64,000 nucleotides of DNA from Litorivivens sp041625575 (lineage in GTDB: Bacteria > Pseudomonadota > Gammaproteobacteria > Pseudomonadales > Spongiibacteraceae). Within the stretch, counting starts at the first letter, position 1, and each line of letters opens with the position of its first letter. Both the position numbers and the translations under genes were made by a program. This document shows, piece by piece, positions 48,261-57,320 of this stretch. The DNA lies in NCBI GenBank assembly GCA_041625575.1, contig JBFJTG010000005.1, positions 1-64,000 on the forward strand, read 5' to 3'. The notes beneath the pieces are model-generated. The model saw only the letters and a program-made list of their open reading frames with translations, was not told the DNA's origin and made no database searches.

Positions 48261-48635
48261 AATCGATCCCTTATTGATTCGAAAATGGAAGTGGCGTTTG
48301 ACGGGTATTCTAGGTCGCGGCCCCCAATTTATCTAATTTATAGATTCTATATTCGCTATATTTCTTCGGAATAGAAGGGTGTGGCCTTTGAGTAATCAGC
48401 CCCTCCCTGAATTCTCGGACTGAATACCCATTGTAGGCCTTAAAAAGCTCTACATATATGAAGAGCCAGGGACAATTCGGGTAGTTTTCGCTATTCCCTT
48501 AATGAATTACGTGGATAATATGGATTGATTTGCGGAATCTGGCTGCCGTGACTAACATTATCGGCATATTTATTGGCGCTGCTCTCCATTCTCAAGGCGA
48601 TGTGGGCGGTGATTTTCTGTTTTTAAGGAGTAGGC
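48261..48635. other. Divergent control region between aceA and glcB
   Basis: A 375-bp AT-rich gap between the two glyoxylate-shunt genes. It contains the AT-rich stretch at 48330-48375 and short repeats of AATTTAT and GAATAG, which could be regulator sites, but no clear palindrome with a known consensus was found. The LysR gene at 50956 is a possible regulator. Confidence 0.5.
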
Positions 48636-50816
48636 ATGTCTTCTTCAAGTGACCACCGTATTGAGCATAGCGGATTAAAGATAGCTGAGCCGCTTTACCG
48701 ACTGGTCAACGAGGAAATTGCGCCGGGTACCGGAGTCGACCCCGATCATTTCTGGTCTGAGCTGGCGAGTCTGTTGGCTGATTTGGCTCCAAAAAATCGC
48801 CGCTTGCTGGCAGTGCGCGATGAAATGCAGGCCACGATAGATAGCTGGCACCGCGAAAACCCGAAATTTGATGCAGGCGACTATCGCGCTTTTCTGGAAA
48901 AGCTTGGCTACCTGCTACCTGAGCCAGCCGACGTCAGTGTCAGCACCACGAATGTAGACAGCGAAATAGCTACTCTGGCCGGGCCACAATTGGTCGTGCC
49001 TGTGATGAACGCACGCTATGCGCTCAACGCAGCCAACGCTCGCTGGGGTAGCTTGTACGATGCGCTCTACGGCACCAATGTTATCCGTGAAGATGGCGGC
49101 GCAGATAGGGGAAAAGGCTATAACCCGGTGCGCGGAAACATGGTTGTTGCTTACGATCGTAAGTTTCTCGACCAAAACACGCCGCTGGCATCGGGCTCCC
49201 ATGCGGATGCCACTGCTTATCAGGTAGTTGACGGTGCGCTGGCTGTAAGCCTGAAAGACGGTAGCACCCAAGCGCTGGCTGAGCCCCGGCAATTTGTTGG
49301 TTATGCCGGTGACGCAGTTGCGCCTAGCAACGTGCTTCTGGCCCACAATGGCCTGCATATCGACATCCAGATAGATGCCGAGCACCCCATCGGAAAAACC
49401 GATTCTGCGCATGTCAAAGACGTGGTGCTGGAATCTGCCCTCACGACTATCCAGGATTGCGAAGATTCCGTTGCAGCCGTAGATGCGGAAGACAAGGTGC
49501 TTGTGTATCGCAACTGGCTCGGATTAATGACTGGAAAGCTGGAAGAGAAATTTATGAAAGGCGATCGCGAATTGACGCGACGTCTCGCAGAAGACCGTGT
49601 ATTCACCGCGGCCGATGGCGGCAAATTAGTTTTGCACGGCCGTAGCTTGCTACTCGTGCGTAATGTTGGCCATCTGATGACTAACGACGCAATTATTGAC
49701 GCTGACGGACACGAAATTCCAGAAGGCATTATGGATGCCATGGTGACTTCTCTGGCGGCCATGCACGACCTCAAGCAAACGGGCAGCCTGCGCAATTCCC
49801 GAGAGGGCAGTGTCTATATCGTTAAGCCGAAAATGCACGGGCCGGAAGAGGTGGCGTTTGCGGTTGAGTTGTTCGGCCGCGTTGAAGCTGCATTGGGTCT
49901 TGCGCCGAACACACTGAAAATTGGCATCATGGATGAGGAGCGCCGTACCACGGTGAATTTGAAATCCTGCATACATGCCGCCCGCGAGCGTGTGATATTC
50001 ATTAACACCGGATTTCTGGATCGCACCGGCGATGAAATTCATACCAGCATGGAAGCCGGCGCTTTTGTGCGTAAGGCCGACATGAAGCAACAGGCCTGGA
50101 TTAAAGCCTACGAAGACTGGAACGTGGATATTGGTCTGGAGTGTGGCCTAAGCGGTCGCGCCCAGATCGGTAAAGGTATGTGGGCCATGCCCGACGAAAT
50201 GGCGGCCATGATGGAGGCCAAAATCGGTCATCCGAAAGCCGGCGCCAATTGCGCCTGGGTGCCGTCGCCGACAGCGGCAACTCTGCATGTGATGCACTAC
50301 CATCAAGTGAACGTAGCCGAGGTTCAAGCACAATTGGCTGACCGCCAACGTGCTGCGCTGGATGATATTCTCAGTTTTCCGGTGGCTAAAAGTACTAACT
50401 GGAGCGCTGAAGAGATTCAAAACGAGCTGGATAACAACGCTCAGGGTATTCTCGGCTATGTGGTGCGATGGATCGATCACGGCGTAGGTTGTTCAAAAGT
50501 ACCCGATATCGACGACGTGGGCTTAATGGAAGATCGCGCAACATTGCGCATCTCCAGTCAGCACATTGCCAACTGGTTGCGTCACGGCATTTGTAGCGAA
50601 GCGCAGGTAATGGAAACCTTAAAGCGGATGGCGGCAGTGGTTGACCGTCAAAACGCGAATGACCCGGAATACGTCAATATGGCGCCGGACTTTGATGGCA
50701 ATGTCGCCTTTCAGGCTGCCTGCGAACTGGTTTTCAAAGGTGTCGAGCAACCTAATGGCTACACCGAACCGGTGCTGCATGCACGCCGACGTGAACTTAA
50801 AGCCAAGCGCGCCTAA
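48636..50816 (+). CDS. glcB: Malate synthase G
   Basis: A 726-residue malate synthase of the G type, which condenses glyoxylate with acetyl-CoA. ESALTTIQDCEDSVAAVDAEDKV, GLMTGKLEEKF, IGIMDEERRTTVNLKSCI and NTGFLDRTGDEIHTSMEAG are conserved active-site blocks, and NCAWVPSPTAATLHVMHYH is near the end. AAGGAG is 7 bases upstream of the ATG. A strong intrinsic terminator follows. The gene is divergent from aceA. Confidence 0.97.
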   Translation: MSSSSDHRIEHSGLKIAEPLYRLVNEEIAPGTGVDPDHFWSELASLLADLAPKNRRLLAVRDEMQATIDSWHRENPKFDAGDYRAFLEKLGYLLPEPADVSVSTTNVDSEIATLAGPQLVVPVMNARYALNAANARWGSLYDALYGTNVIREDGGADRGKGYNPVRGNMVVAYDRKFLDQNTPLASGSHADATAYQVVDGALAVSLKDGSTQALAEPRQFVGYAGDAVAPSNVLLAHNGLHIDIQIDAEHPIGKTDSAHVKDVVLESALTTIQDCEDSVAAVDAEDKVLVYRNWLGLMTGKLEEKFMKGDRELTRRLAEDRVFTAADGGKLVLHGRSLLLVRNVGHLMTNDAIIDADGHEIPEGIMDAMVTSLAAMHDLKQTGSLRNSREGSVYIVKPKMHGPEEVAFAVELFGRVEAALGLAPNTLKIGIMDEERRTTVNLKSCIHAARERVIFINTGFLDRTGDEIHTSMEAGAFVRKADMKQQAWIKAYEDWNVDIGLECGLSGRAQIGKGMWAMPDEMAAMMEAKIGHPKAGANCAWVPSPTAATLHVMHYHQVNVAEVQAQLADRQRAALDDILSFPVAKSTNWSAEEIQNELDNNAQGILGYVVRWIDHGVGCSKVPDIDDVGLMEDRATLRISSQHIANWLRHGICSEAQVMETLKRMAAVVDRQNANDPEYVNMAPDFDGNVAFQAACELVFKGVEQPNGYTEPVLHARRRELKAKRA

Positions 50817-50860
50817 GTCGCTTGGCTACTCCGACTTCATACCTGTCAGTGTGAGGCTTG

Positions 50861-50886
50861 GCCCGGCAATAGCCGGGCTTTTTTTG
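50861..50886 (+). terminator. Intrinsic terminator after glcB
   Basis: Stem GCCCGGC / GCCGGGC (7 bp, loop AATA) is followed by seven T and a T-rich tail. It is the textbook form and lies 45 bp past the stop. Confidence 0.92.
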
Positions 50887-50955
50887 TTTTCTTCGCGCGG
50901 TGCTTCTGGTTTAATGATTTTCAAGAATGATTAACACTTGGGGAGCATTTATTTA

Positions 50956-51912
50956 ATGAATTTGTCCCGCGTTGACCTGAATTTGCTGGTCTACCTCGAT
51001 GTCTTGTTGCGCGAAAAAAATGTGACTCGCGCTGCTGAGCAGTTGGGCATTACCCAACCCGCGTTGAGCAATGGTTTGCGCCGTTTGCGCGAACTTTTTG
51101 GCGATCCGCTGCTGGTGCGCACCAGCGAAGGCATGACGCCTACCGAGCGAGCCAATGAGCTGCAACCGCAGGTACGCGGCATCCTTGCCGCTGTAGAAAA
51201 AGCCGTTTTACCGGTAGCCGAATTTGACGCGATGAGCAGTACCCGCGTGTTCCGGATTATGGCTACGGATTATGCCGAATCGACTTTGCTGGCGCCGTTG
51301 ATGAACGAGCTGCGCGATAGCGCGCCGGAAATTACTCTGGATATCCTCACTCCCAGCGATGTGTCCTTTCAGGACTTGGAGCAGGGCAAGATTGATATGG
51401 CGATCAATCGCTTTGATCAATTGCCACAATCTTTCCATCAGGCAACGGTTTGGCGTGACAGCTTCTCCTGCCTCATGAGCGCCAACAATCCGGTCCTTGA
51501 AGATTTCAATCTTGATAGCTACCTGGAGGCACCCCATATTTGGGTGAGTAAAACCGGCATGGGGGTAGGGCGCGGTATGAGTACCAAAGATCCCCAGCGT
51601 CTGGGTTGGGTTGATGAGGCCTTGGCGGAATCCGGCCGCACGCGTCGCATACGTCTGTTTACCCGGCATTATCAGATTGCGGCGCAGCTGGCGCAGCAGC
51701 CTGACCTGATCGCAACATTGCCCACGCAGGTTGCTCTCGTGCATGCTCATGATTCCCGGCTCGCGCTGCGCAAACCTCCCTTTATGATAATTCCAATCGA
51801 GTTAAAGCTGGCTTGGAGTCCGCTATTGCAGCACGACCCCGGCCATATATGGCTGCGTAGAGAGATCGTGGATTTGGGGCAGCGTATTATTCAGGAAACA
51901 CAAAGTCGCTGA
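50956..51912 (+). CDS. LysR-family transcriptional regulator
   Basis: A 318-residue regulator. The winged HTH is LDVLLREKNVTRAAEQLGITQPALSNGLRRLRELFGDPLLVR at the N-terminus, and the effector-binding domain follows (RVFRIMATDYAESTLLAPLM, DILTPSDVSFQDLEQGKIDMAI). Its position directly after glcB and near aceA makes a role in acetate or glyoxylate metabolism plausible, but it is inferred from place only. The start at 50956 has GGGAG ten bases upstream; the TTG at 50938 would add six residues. Confidence 0.9.
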   Translation: MNLSRVDLNLLVYLDVLLREKNVTRAAEQLGITQPALSNGLRRLRELFGDPLLVRTSEGMTPTERANELQPQVRGILAAVEKAVLPVAEFDAMSSTRVFRIMATDYAESTLLAPLMNELRDSAPEITLDILTPSDVSFQDLEQGKIDMAINRFDQLPQSFHQATVWRDSFSCLMSANNPVLEDFNLDSYLEAPHIWVSKTGMGVGRGMSTKDPQRLGWVDEALAESGRTRRIRLFTRHYQIAAQLAQQPDLIATLPTQVALVHAHDSRLALRKPPFMIIPIELKLAWSPLLQHDPGHIWLRREIVDLGQRIIQETQSR

Positions 51913-51986
51913 TCCTGAATGCTAATGCCTATACTCTTGGGCAGGCCTATGTGGCCTCAACAGCCATTTAAGGAGGAGCTGCAGCA

Positions 51987-52454
51987 ATGAATTGGGGTCA
52001 AATTAGTGCGCTGGCCGATGTGCTGGGCGCAAGCGCGGTTTTTTTGTCGTTGATTTACCTCGCTTTGCAAATTAAAGATGCGCGTCGTTCTTTTGTGGCC
52101 AGTGCACAGCAACAACTGGGCGCTGATTTCTCAGTCTTTATGGCTTCGATATGGTCTGATAGCGAGCTTTTCCATTTATGGAATACCGCAATCAGTAAGC
52201 CCGAGAGTTTGAGCGAGGAAGAGCGCTCGCGCTTTGGCATGATGATGTTTTCGATGTTTTCCCAATTTGCCAATGTGCACGAGCTGTCGCGGATAGACGC
52301 GGGCTTTCTTAAGCGCTACGGACCAATAATGGACCGCATGCTCTCTGCAAGTCATGTTCAGGGCTGGTGGCAGCGCCAAGCGCACACCTATGCGGCAGAT
52401 TCGGCATTTAGGCACTATATTGACCAAAGAATTGATCAATTAAAGAGCAGGTGA
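51987..52454 (+). CDS. Conserved hypothetical protein with N-terminal membrane helix
   Basis: A 155-residue protein with one N-terminal transmembrane segment (LGASAVFLSLIYLALQI) and a helical soluble part with SFVASAQQQLGADFSVFMAS and WQRQAHTYAADSAFRHYI. Several similar small proteins occur in marine gammaproteobacteria. No function is known. AAGGAGGAG precedes the ATG. It stands between lysR and the FKBP gene as a single unit. Confidence 0.65.
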   Translation: MNWGQISALADVLGASAVFLSLIYLALQIKDARRSFVASAQQQLGADFSVFMASIWSDSELFHLWNTAISKPESLSEEERSRFGMMMFSMFSQFANVHELSRIDAGFLKRYGPIMDRMLSASHVQGWWQRQAHTYAADSAFRHYIDQRIDQLKSR

Positions 52455-52560
52455 GTTGGCCATGGCTCTGATTTCAGGAAAAATCGGCTAATTTCGCCCA
52501 TTTTCGTGACCTTCGCGGCGCAAGCTGGCATTCTGTCGCCCTGAAATTACGGAGCTTATT

Positions 52561-53025
52561 ATGAAAATTGCAAATGACTGTGCAGTGGCTATTCACTACA
52601 CACTGACTGACGAAGAAGGTAAAACACTGGATTCGTCCGCCGGCGGCGAGCCCTTAACCTATCTCCATGGGCACGGCGGTATCATTCCCGGTCTGGAAAA
52701 CGCACTGACGGACAAAGCTAAGGGCGACAGCCTGAAAGTTGTTGTCCAGCCTGAAGATGGCTACGGCGACTTCAACCCCGACATGCTGCAGCAGGTGCCT
52801 CGCGAAGCCTTTCAGGGCGTAGAGAGCATTGAAGCCGGCATGCAGTTTCAGGCGCAGGGCGAAGGCGGCCAAATGCAAATGGTTGTTGTGCGCGAAGTGA
52901 CCGAAGAAACCGTATTGGTTGACGGTAACCACCCGCTAGCAGGACAGGTGTTGAACTTCGATGTCACGATCGAATCTGTGCGAGAGGCCTCTGCTGAAGA
53001 ACTTGAGCACGGTCACGTACACTAA
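52561..53025 (+). CDS. FKBP-type peptidyl-prolyl isomerase, SlyD-like
   Basis: A 154-residue FKBP of the SlyD/FkpB branch: LTDEEGKTLDSSAGGEPLTYLHGHGGIIPGLENAL, then the inserted-in-flap domain and GHPLAGQ-like DGNHPLAGQVLNFDVTIESV. It isomerises prolyl bonds and chaperones. The C-terminus ends HGHVH, much shorter than the His-rich tail of E. coli SlyD, so nickel binding would be weaker. A perfect terminator follows at 53033-53065. Confidence 0.93.
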   Translation: MKIANDCAVAIHYTLTDEEGKTLDSSAGGEPLTYLHGHGGIIPGLENALTDKAKGDSLKVVVQPEDGYGDFNPDMLQQVPREAFQGVESIEAGMQFQAQGEGGQMQMVVVREVTEETVLVDGNHPLAGQVLNFDVTIESVREASAEELEHGHVH

Positions 53026-53032
53026 AATAACT

Positions 53033-53065
53033 GATCAATGCCTTGTGCAATGCAAGGCATTGATC
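53033..53065 (+). terminator. Strong hairpin after the slyD-like gene
   Basis: A perfect 13-bp stem GATCAATGCCTTG / CAAGGCATTGATC with a 7-base loop. It separates the FKBP gene from the glucosylglycerate genes. A U-run is weak (TTGC). Confidence 0.72.
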
Positions 53066-53087
53066 GTTGCTATGCCCGAGCGATGCC

Positions 53088-53846
53088 ATGCTCGTCGTTA
53101 GCGATCTCGATGGCACCCTCCTAGATCACACCACGTATTCTTTCGCTGCGGCTCGTCCGGCTCTGGCCGAATTAGCGCGCCTTAAAATCCCTGTTATTTT
53201 GAATACCAGCAAGACTCGCGCTGAGCTGGGTGCCTTGTTGCAGAAAATAGGCCTGGCAACGCCCTATATCGTGGAAAATGGCTCTGCCATCTATAGCGCC
53301 GAGGGTTCGCTAATTAAAGCAGTAGGTACTGCAAGGGCTAAATTAGTCGCTGCATTAAAAGAAGCGCGACAGGCCGGTTTCCATTTTACCTCGTACAGTG
53401 ATATGTCCGTAAGCGAGCTCGTGGCCCACACAGGGCTTACGCAGGAGCAGGCGCAGCAGTCACTGGCACGGGATTATACCGAGCCCCTAATCTGGAGAGA
53501 CAGCGCGGCGGCGATGTCAGCCTTTATATCCCTTTTGCAGGCACAAAACTTGCAGTGTATTCAGGGCGGGCGCTTCCTGCATATTATGGGGCCCTGCGAC
53601 AAAGGGATGGCAATGCGGGAGCTTATCCGAACCTGCTATCCTCAGGAAGAGGGGACTGTGATTGCACTTGGCGACAGCGCAAATGATCGTGCCATGCTTG
53701 AATTGGCCGATATCGCGGTCGTCGTTCGCAGTGCTAAACACGAAGTGCTAACGATCGCGGGCCACAAGCGCCTGATTACAACAGAGTTGATTGGGCCTGC
53801 GGGCTGGAACGAAGCCGTGTTGGCTATCTTACGCGACAGGGTTTGA
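53088..53846 (+). CDS. HAD phosphatase, mannosyl/glucosyl-3-phosphoglycerate phosphatase-like
   Basis: A 252-residue HAD enzyme of the MpgP type: motif I VVSDLDGTLLDH, motif II NTSKTR, and motif IV GDSANDRAMLELAD. MpgP-like enzymes also accept glucosyl-3-phosphoglycerate, and the adjacent synthase gene supports that reaction, giving glucosylglycerate. The start at 53088 (MLVVSDLDG) is preferred because motif I sits at the very N-terminus. The synthase gene follows 36 bp downstream. Confidence 0.88.
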   Translation: MLVVSDLDGTLLDHTTYSFAAARPALAELARLKIPVILNTSKTRAELGALLQKIGLATPYIVENGSAIYSAEGSLIKAVGTARAKLVAALKEARQAGFHFTSYSDMSVSELVAHTGLTQEQAQQSLARDYTEPLIWRDSAAAMSAFISLLQAQNLQCIQGGRFLHIMGPCDKGMAMRELIRTCYPQEEGTVIALGDSANDRAMLELADIAVVVRSAKHEVLTIAGHKRLITTELIGPAGWNEAVLAILRDRV

Positions 53847-53882
53847 AAGGGCGCTGCACTAAACTGATCAGGGAAGTTTTAA

Positions 53883-55112
53883 ATGGGTGATTTTTATCAA
53901 AGTGGTGCCGTAGCCACCCTGCACAATTTGAATGATCGGCCGTTGGCCGATCTGGAGCAAGAACTCGTCAAGTTTGCCGCGAGCAGGCCTATGAGTCTGG
54001 TACTGCCCAGCCTCTATTCGGAATTACAGGGTGAGGCACTGGAGTCCATTGTTACCCAGCTTGCTAATGTCCCTTATATCGGTGAAATTGTTATCGGCCT
54101 TGATCGCGCCAGCGAAGCGGAATTCCGCCACGCGATTGAGTTTTTCGCTCGTCTCCCGCAGCAGCATAGAATCTTGTGGAATGACGGTCCGCGATTGAAA
54201 GCGCTGGATCAGCGGCTGCAAGAAAAGGGTTTGTCGCCCCAAGAGCCTGGCAAGGGCCGCAACGCCTGGTTTTGCTTGGGCTATGTATTGGCCTCAGGCA
54301 AAGGTAAGGCGGTGGCCTTGCACGATTGCGACATCCTTACCTACGATAGATCATTGCCTGCGCGTTTGTTTTATCCCGTAGCCAACCCTGCGTTTAGCTA
54401 TGAGTTTTGTAAGGGCTATTACGCCCGGGTAACCGACACGACGATAAACGGGCGCGTCAGCCGTTTACTGGTTACTCCTCTGATCCGCTCACTGAAAAAA
54501 ATCTACCCAGAGATCGACTACCTCGATTATCTGGATTGCTTTCGCTACCCGCTGGCCGGTGAATTTTCAATGCAGGCCGATGTTATTCGCGATCTGCGAA
54601 TTCCCAGTGACTGGGGTTTGGAGATTGGCATTTTGTCAGAGGTTTATCGGAACTATTCCACCAACCGTCTCTGCCAGGTTGATATTGCTGATCGCTATGA
54701 TCACAAGCACCAAAGTCTGTCAGAGCACGATGATAGCGGTGGACTTTCCAAAATGTCGATCGATATTGCCAAGGCTGTTTTTAGAAAGCTCGCCATTAAT
54801 GGCGTTGTATTTTCTAACGAATGCTTCCGCTCGCTAAAGGCGACCTACTATCGCACTGCGCTCGATTTCGTTGAAATGTATTACAACGATGCAGTAATGA
54901 ACGGCTTGTCGCTGGACATTCATCGCGAAGAGCAGGCCGTTGAGTTATTTGCCGGCAACATTGTGAAGGCCGGTGGTGTGTTTCTGGACAACCCGATGGA
55001 AACGCCATTTATTCCCAGTTGGAACCGCGTTATCAGTGCGATACCCACCATACTTGATGATCTAAAAGAGGCTGTGGAAGCCGATAGCAAGGAATTTTCC
55101 GCGAGTGTCTGA
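53883..55112 (+). CDS. gpgS: Glucosyl-3-phosphoglycerate synthase, GT81-like
   Basis: A 409-residue glycosyltransferase that would transfer glucose from an NDP-sugar to 3-phosphoglycerate. The metal motif is in ALHDCDILTYDR, followed by ARLFYPVANPAFSYEFCKGYYAR and FRYPLAGEFSM, typical of GpgS proteins of the Persephonella type. A mannosyl-specific enzyme is an alternative. It is between the phosphatase and the GH13 gene, and its 3' end overlaps the latter by 8 bp. Together they form a glucosylglycerate operon. Confidence 0.88.
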   Translation: MGDFYQSGAVATLHNLNDRPLADLEQELVKFAASRPMSLVLPSLYSELQGEALESIVTQLANVPYIGEIVIGLDRASEAEFRHAIEFFARLPQQHRILWNDGPRLKALDQRLQEKGLSPQEPGKGRNAWFCLGYVLASGKGKAVALHDCDILTYDRSLPARLFYPVANPAFSYEFCKGYYARVTDTTINGRVSRLLVTPLIRSLKKIYPEIDYLDYLDCFRYPLAGEFSMQADVIRDLRIPSDWGLEIGILSEVYRNYSTNRLCQVDIADRYDHKHQSLSEHDDSGGLSKMSIDIAKAVFRKLAINGVVFSNECFRSLKATYYRTALDFVEMYYNDAVMNGLSLDIHREEQAVELFAGNIVKAGGVFLDNPMETPFIPSWNRVISAIPTILDDLKEAVEADSKEFSASV

Positions 55113-56850
55113 ACAAACCGGTCTAGACCTGCTTACCGCAACGCTAAGGGATCAACTGCGATTTATATACGGCGACGATTACGCCCATGAGCTGTGTGGG
55201 CGTATCATTGAGCTTATGGGCTTTGACGAGCACACCACGGCGCCGCGGCCTTTTGCCAATCACTGGGATGAACGCGACGTTTGGTTGATTAGCTACGGTG
55301 ACAGCATTCAGTCAGAGAAGGAAAAGCCGCTGAGTGTGTTGAAGAGATTTCTTGATCAGCACCTCCGCGATGAAATCTCGGCGGTGCATATTCTACCTTT
55401 TTATCCCTACAGTTCAGACGATGGTTTTTCGGTTATTAACTACGTTGAAGTAAATCCCTCGCTGGGAGAGTGGGCTGATGTTGAGGCTATCGGTGAGAAT
55501 TTTAAACTCATGGCTGACTGCGTTATCAATCATTGCTCCAGCCGCAGTCTCTGGTTTGATAACTTCAAAAAGGGAGAGGGCATCGGCCACGACTATTTTT
55601 TTGAAGCATCCCCCGACGATAATTTGAGCGCAGTCGTTAGACCGCGCACCAGTCCCTTGCTCCGGCCGACTGAAACGGCGGGAGGTTTAAAGTATGTGTG
55701 GTGTACTTTTAGTCACGATCAGGTCGATCTGGATTTCAGGAACCCAAGTGTATTGCTGGAATTTCTGGGTATCATCAAGCTCTATCTGGATCGAGGTATC
55801 CGGATATTCAGGCTCGACGCCATTGCCTTTCTTTGGAAGGAGATCGGCAGCAGTTCCCTGAACCTGCCCCAAACCCATGAGATAGTGCGTTTGATTCGAA
55901 CCGTTGTAGAGCATTACGCTAACGACGGCATCATCATAACGGAAACCAATATTCCCAACCGAGAAAACCTGAGTTACTTTGGCAATGCTAATGAAGCCCA
56001 TATGGTTTACAACTTTTCCTTGCCACCTTTGTTGCTCAACAGTTTTCTCCGTGAAGATTGCAGCCACCTCAAAACTTGGCTGATGAGCATGCCTCCAGCC
56101 CAGGACGGTACCGCCTATTTTAATTTTATAGCTTCGCACGACGGTATTGGTCTTCGCCCTGCGGAAGGCCTGCTCGACGATGAGGAACTATCCGCGATGG
56201 TAGAAACCATCAGCAAGTTCGGAGGGAAAATTTCGTGGCGGGCCCTGGATAATGGTGAAAACCGTCCTTATGAAATGAATATCAGTCTGTTTGATGCGCT
56301 CAAGGGCACTCATGCTGGAGAAGATGACTACGCGGTAGCGCGCTTTATATGCGCCCACGCCATTATGCTGGCGCTTGAGGGTATACCAGCTTTTTATATT
56401 CACAGCCTTTTCGGTACCCGCAACGACTACCGCCGGGTTGAAAACACTAGTCACAATCGTTCAATTAATCGGCATCAATGGCTACTGCCAGAACTTGAAG
56501 GCTGCCTGTTAAGCGCGTCTAGCCATCAGGCGATATTTGAGAGGCTGAAGTCGCTCATTCAACTTCGCAGAGCGCAGCGCGCGTTTCATCCCAATGCTAC
56601 GCAGTACACCTTGCATATTAATAGCCAGGTGTTTGCCTTCTGGCGCCAGAGTAGCGATCGGCGCCAGAGTATTTTTGCGCTCCATAATATCAGTAGAACT
56701 GTTCAGTCGATTAAATTGACGGAACTTAACCTGATAGCCACAGATGATTGGATTGATTTGGTCTCTGGCTTAGAGCTTGGTGACTTGAGCGGCAGCCTGG
56801 AGTTGCAGCCCTACCAATTTGTCTGGATCGCTAACGTAAACAGAGCGTGA
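55105..56850 (+). CDS. GH13_18-type phosphorylase, probably glucosylglycerate phosphorylase
   Basis: A 581-residue enzyme of the sucrose-phosphorylase branch of GH13: HILPFYPYSSDDGFSVINY, FRLDAIAFLWKEIG (nucleophile Asp), IITETNIPNRENLSYFG (acid/base Glu) and NFIASHDGIGLRP. Close family members were shown to phosphorolyse glucosylglycerate. Its place after the synthase and phosphatase supports recycling of this compatible solute to glucose-1-phosphate. The start is GTG at 55105 and overlaps gpgS by 8 bp. Sucrose phosphorylase remains an alternative. Confidence 0.88.
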   Translation: MSEQTGLDLLTATLRDQLRFIYGDDYAHELCGRIIELMGFDEHTTAPRPFANHWDERDVWLISYGDSIQSEKEKPLSVLKRFLDQHLRDEISAVHILPFYPYSSDDGFSVINYVEVNPSLGEWADVEAIGENFKLMADCVINHCSSRSLWFDNFKKGEGIGHDYFFEASPDDNLSAVVRPRTSPLLRPTETAGGLKYVWCTFSHDQVDLDFRNPSVLLEFLGIIKLYLDRGIRIFRLDAIAFLWKEIGSSSLNLPQTHEIVRLIRTVVEHYANDGIIITETNIPNRENLSYFGNANEAHMVYNFSLPPLLLNSFLREDCSHLKTWLMSMPPAQDGTAYFNFIASHDGIGLRPAEGLLDDEELSAMVETISKFGGKISWRALDNGENRPYEMNISLFDALKGTHAGEDDYAVARFICAHAIMLALEGIPAFYIHSLFGTRNDYRRVENTSHNRSINRHQWLLPELEGCLLSASSHQAIFERLKSLIQLRRAQRAFHPNATQYTLHINSQVFAFWRQSSDRRQSIFALHNISRTVQSIKLTELNLIATDDWIDLVSGLELGDLSGSLELQPYQFVWIANVNRA

Positions 56851-56893
56851 TTAACTGGCCTACCCTACCTTGCACTAGCGAGATCTAAAACAT

Positions 56894-57268
56894 ATGAACC
56901 ATCCATTTGCCGAACTCATCGGATTAAAGGTAGTTAACATGAATGCTGGTGGTAGCCTCTGTACACTAGAGGTTAAGGATGAGTTGCACATGAATCCGCA
57001 TGGAGTCGTGCATGGCGCGGTATTATACGCGCTCGCCGATACGGGTATGGGGGCAGCGGTTTATCCGACACTGTCAGAGGGTGAGTCGTGTACCACCATT
57101 GAAGTTAAGATGAGCTATATTCGGCCGGCAAAACAAGGGCCTTTACGCTGCGAGACTCGTTGCTTGAATCGTGGCAGAAAGGTCGCCTATTTCGAATCCA
57201 GCATTTACGCAGACGAGAAGCTGCTGGCCCACGCAACGGGCAGTTTTGCCATTGTCGCCGCCCGATAA
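56894..57268 (+). CDS. PaaI-type hotdog thioesterase
   Basis: A 124-residue hotdog protein with NPHGVVHGAVLYALADTGMGAA, the PaaI signature, and TTIEVKMSYIRPAKQGPLRCE. It would hydrolyse an acyl- or aryl-CoA. It lies 43 bp after the GH13 gene and 52 bp before a monooxygenase gene, and either grouping is possible. Confidence 0.87.
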   Translation: MNHPFAELIGLKVVNMNAGGSLCTLEVKDELHMNPHGVVHGAVLYALADTGMGAAVYPTLSEGESCTTIEVKMSYIRPAKQGPLRCETRCLNRGRKVAYFESSIYADEKLLAHATGSFAIVAAR

Positions 57269-57320
57269 TAGGGTTCAGGATAATTAAAATGAGTTTTTTT
57301 GCCTACTTTCGAGGTCATAA

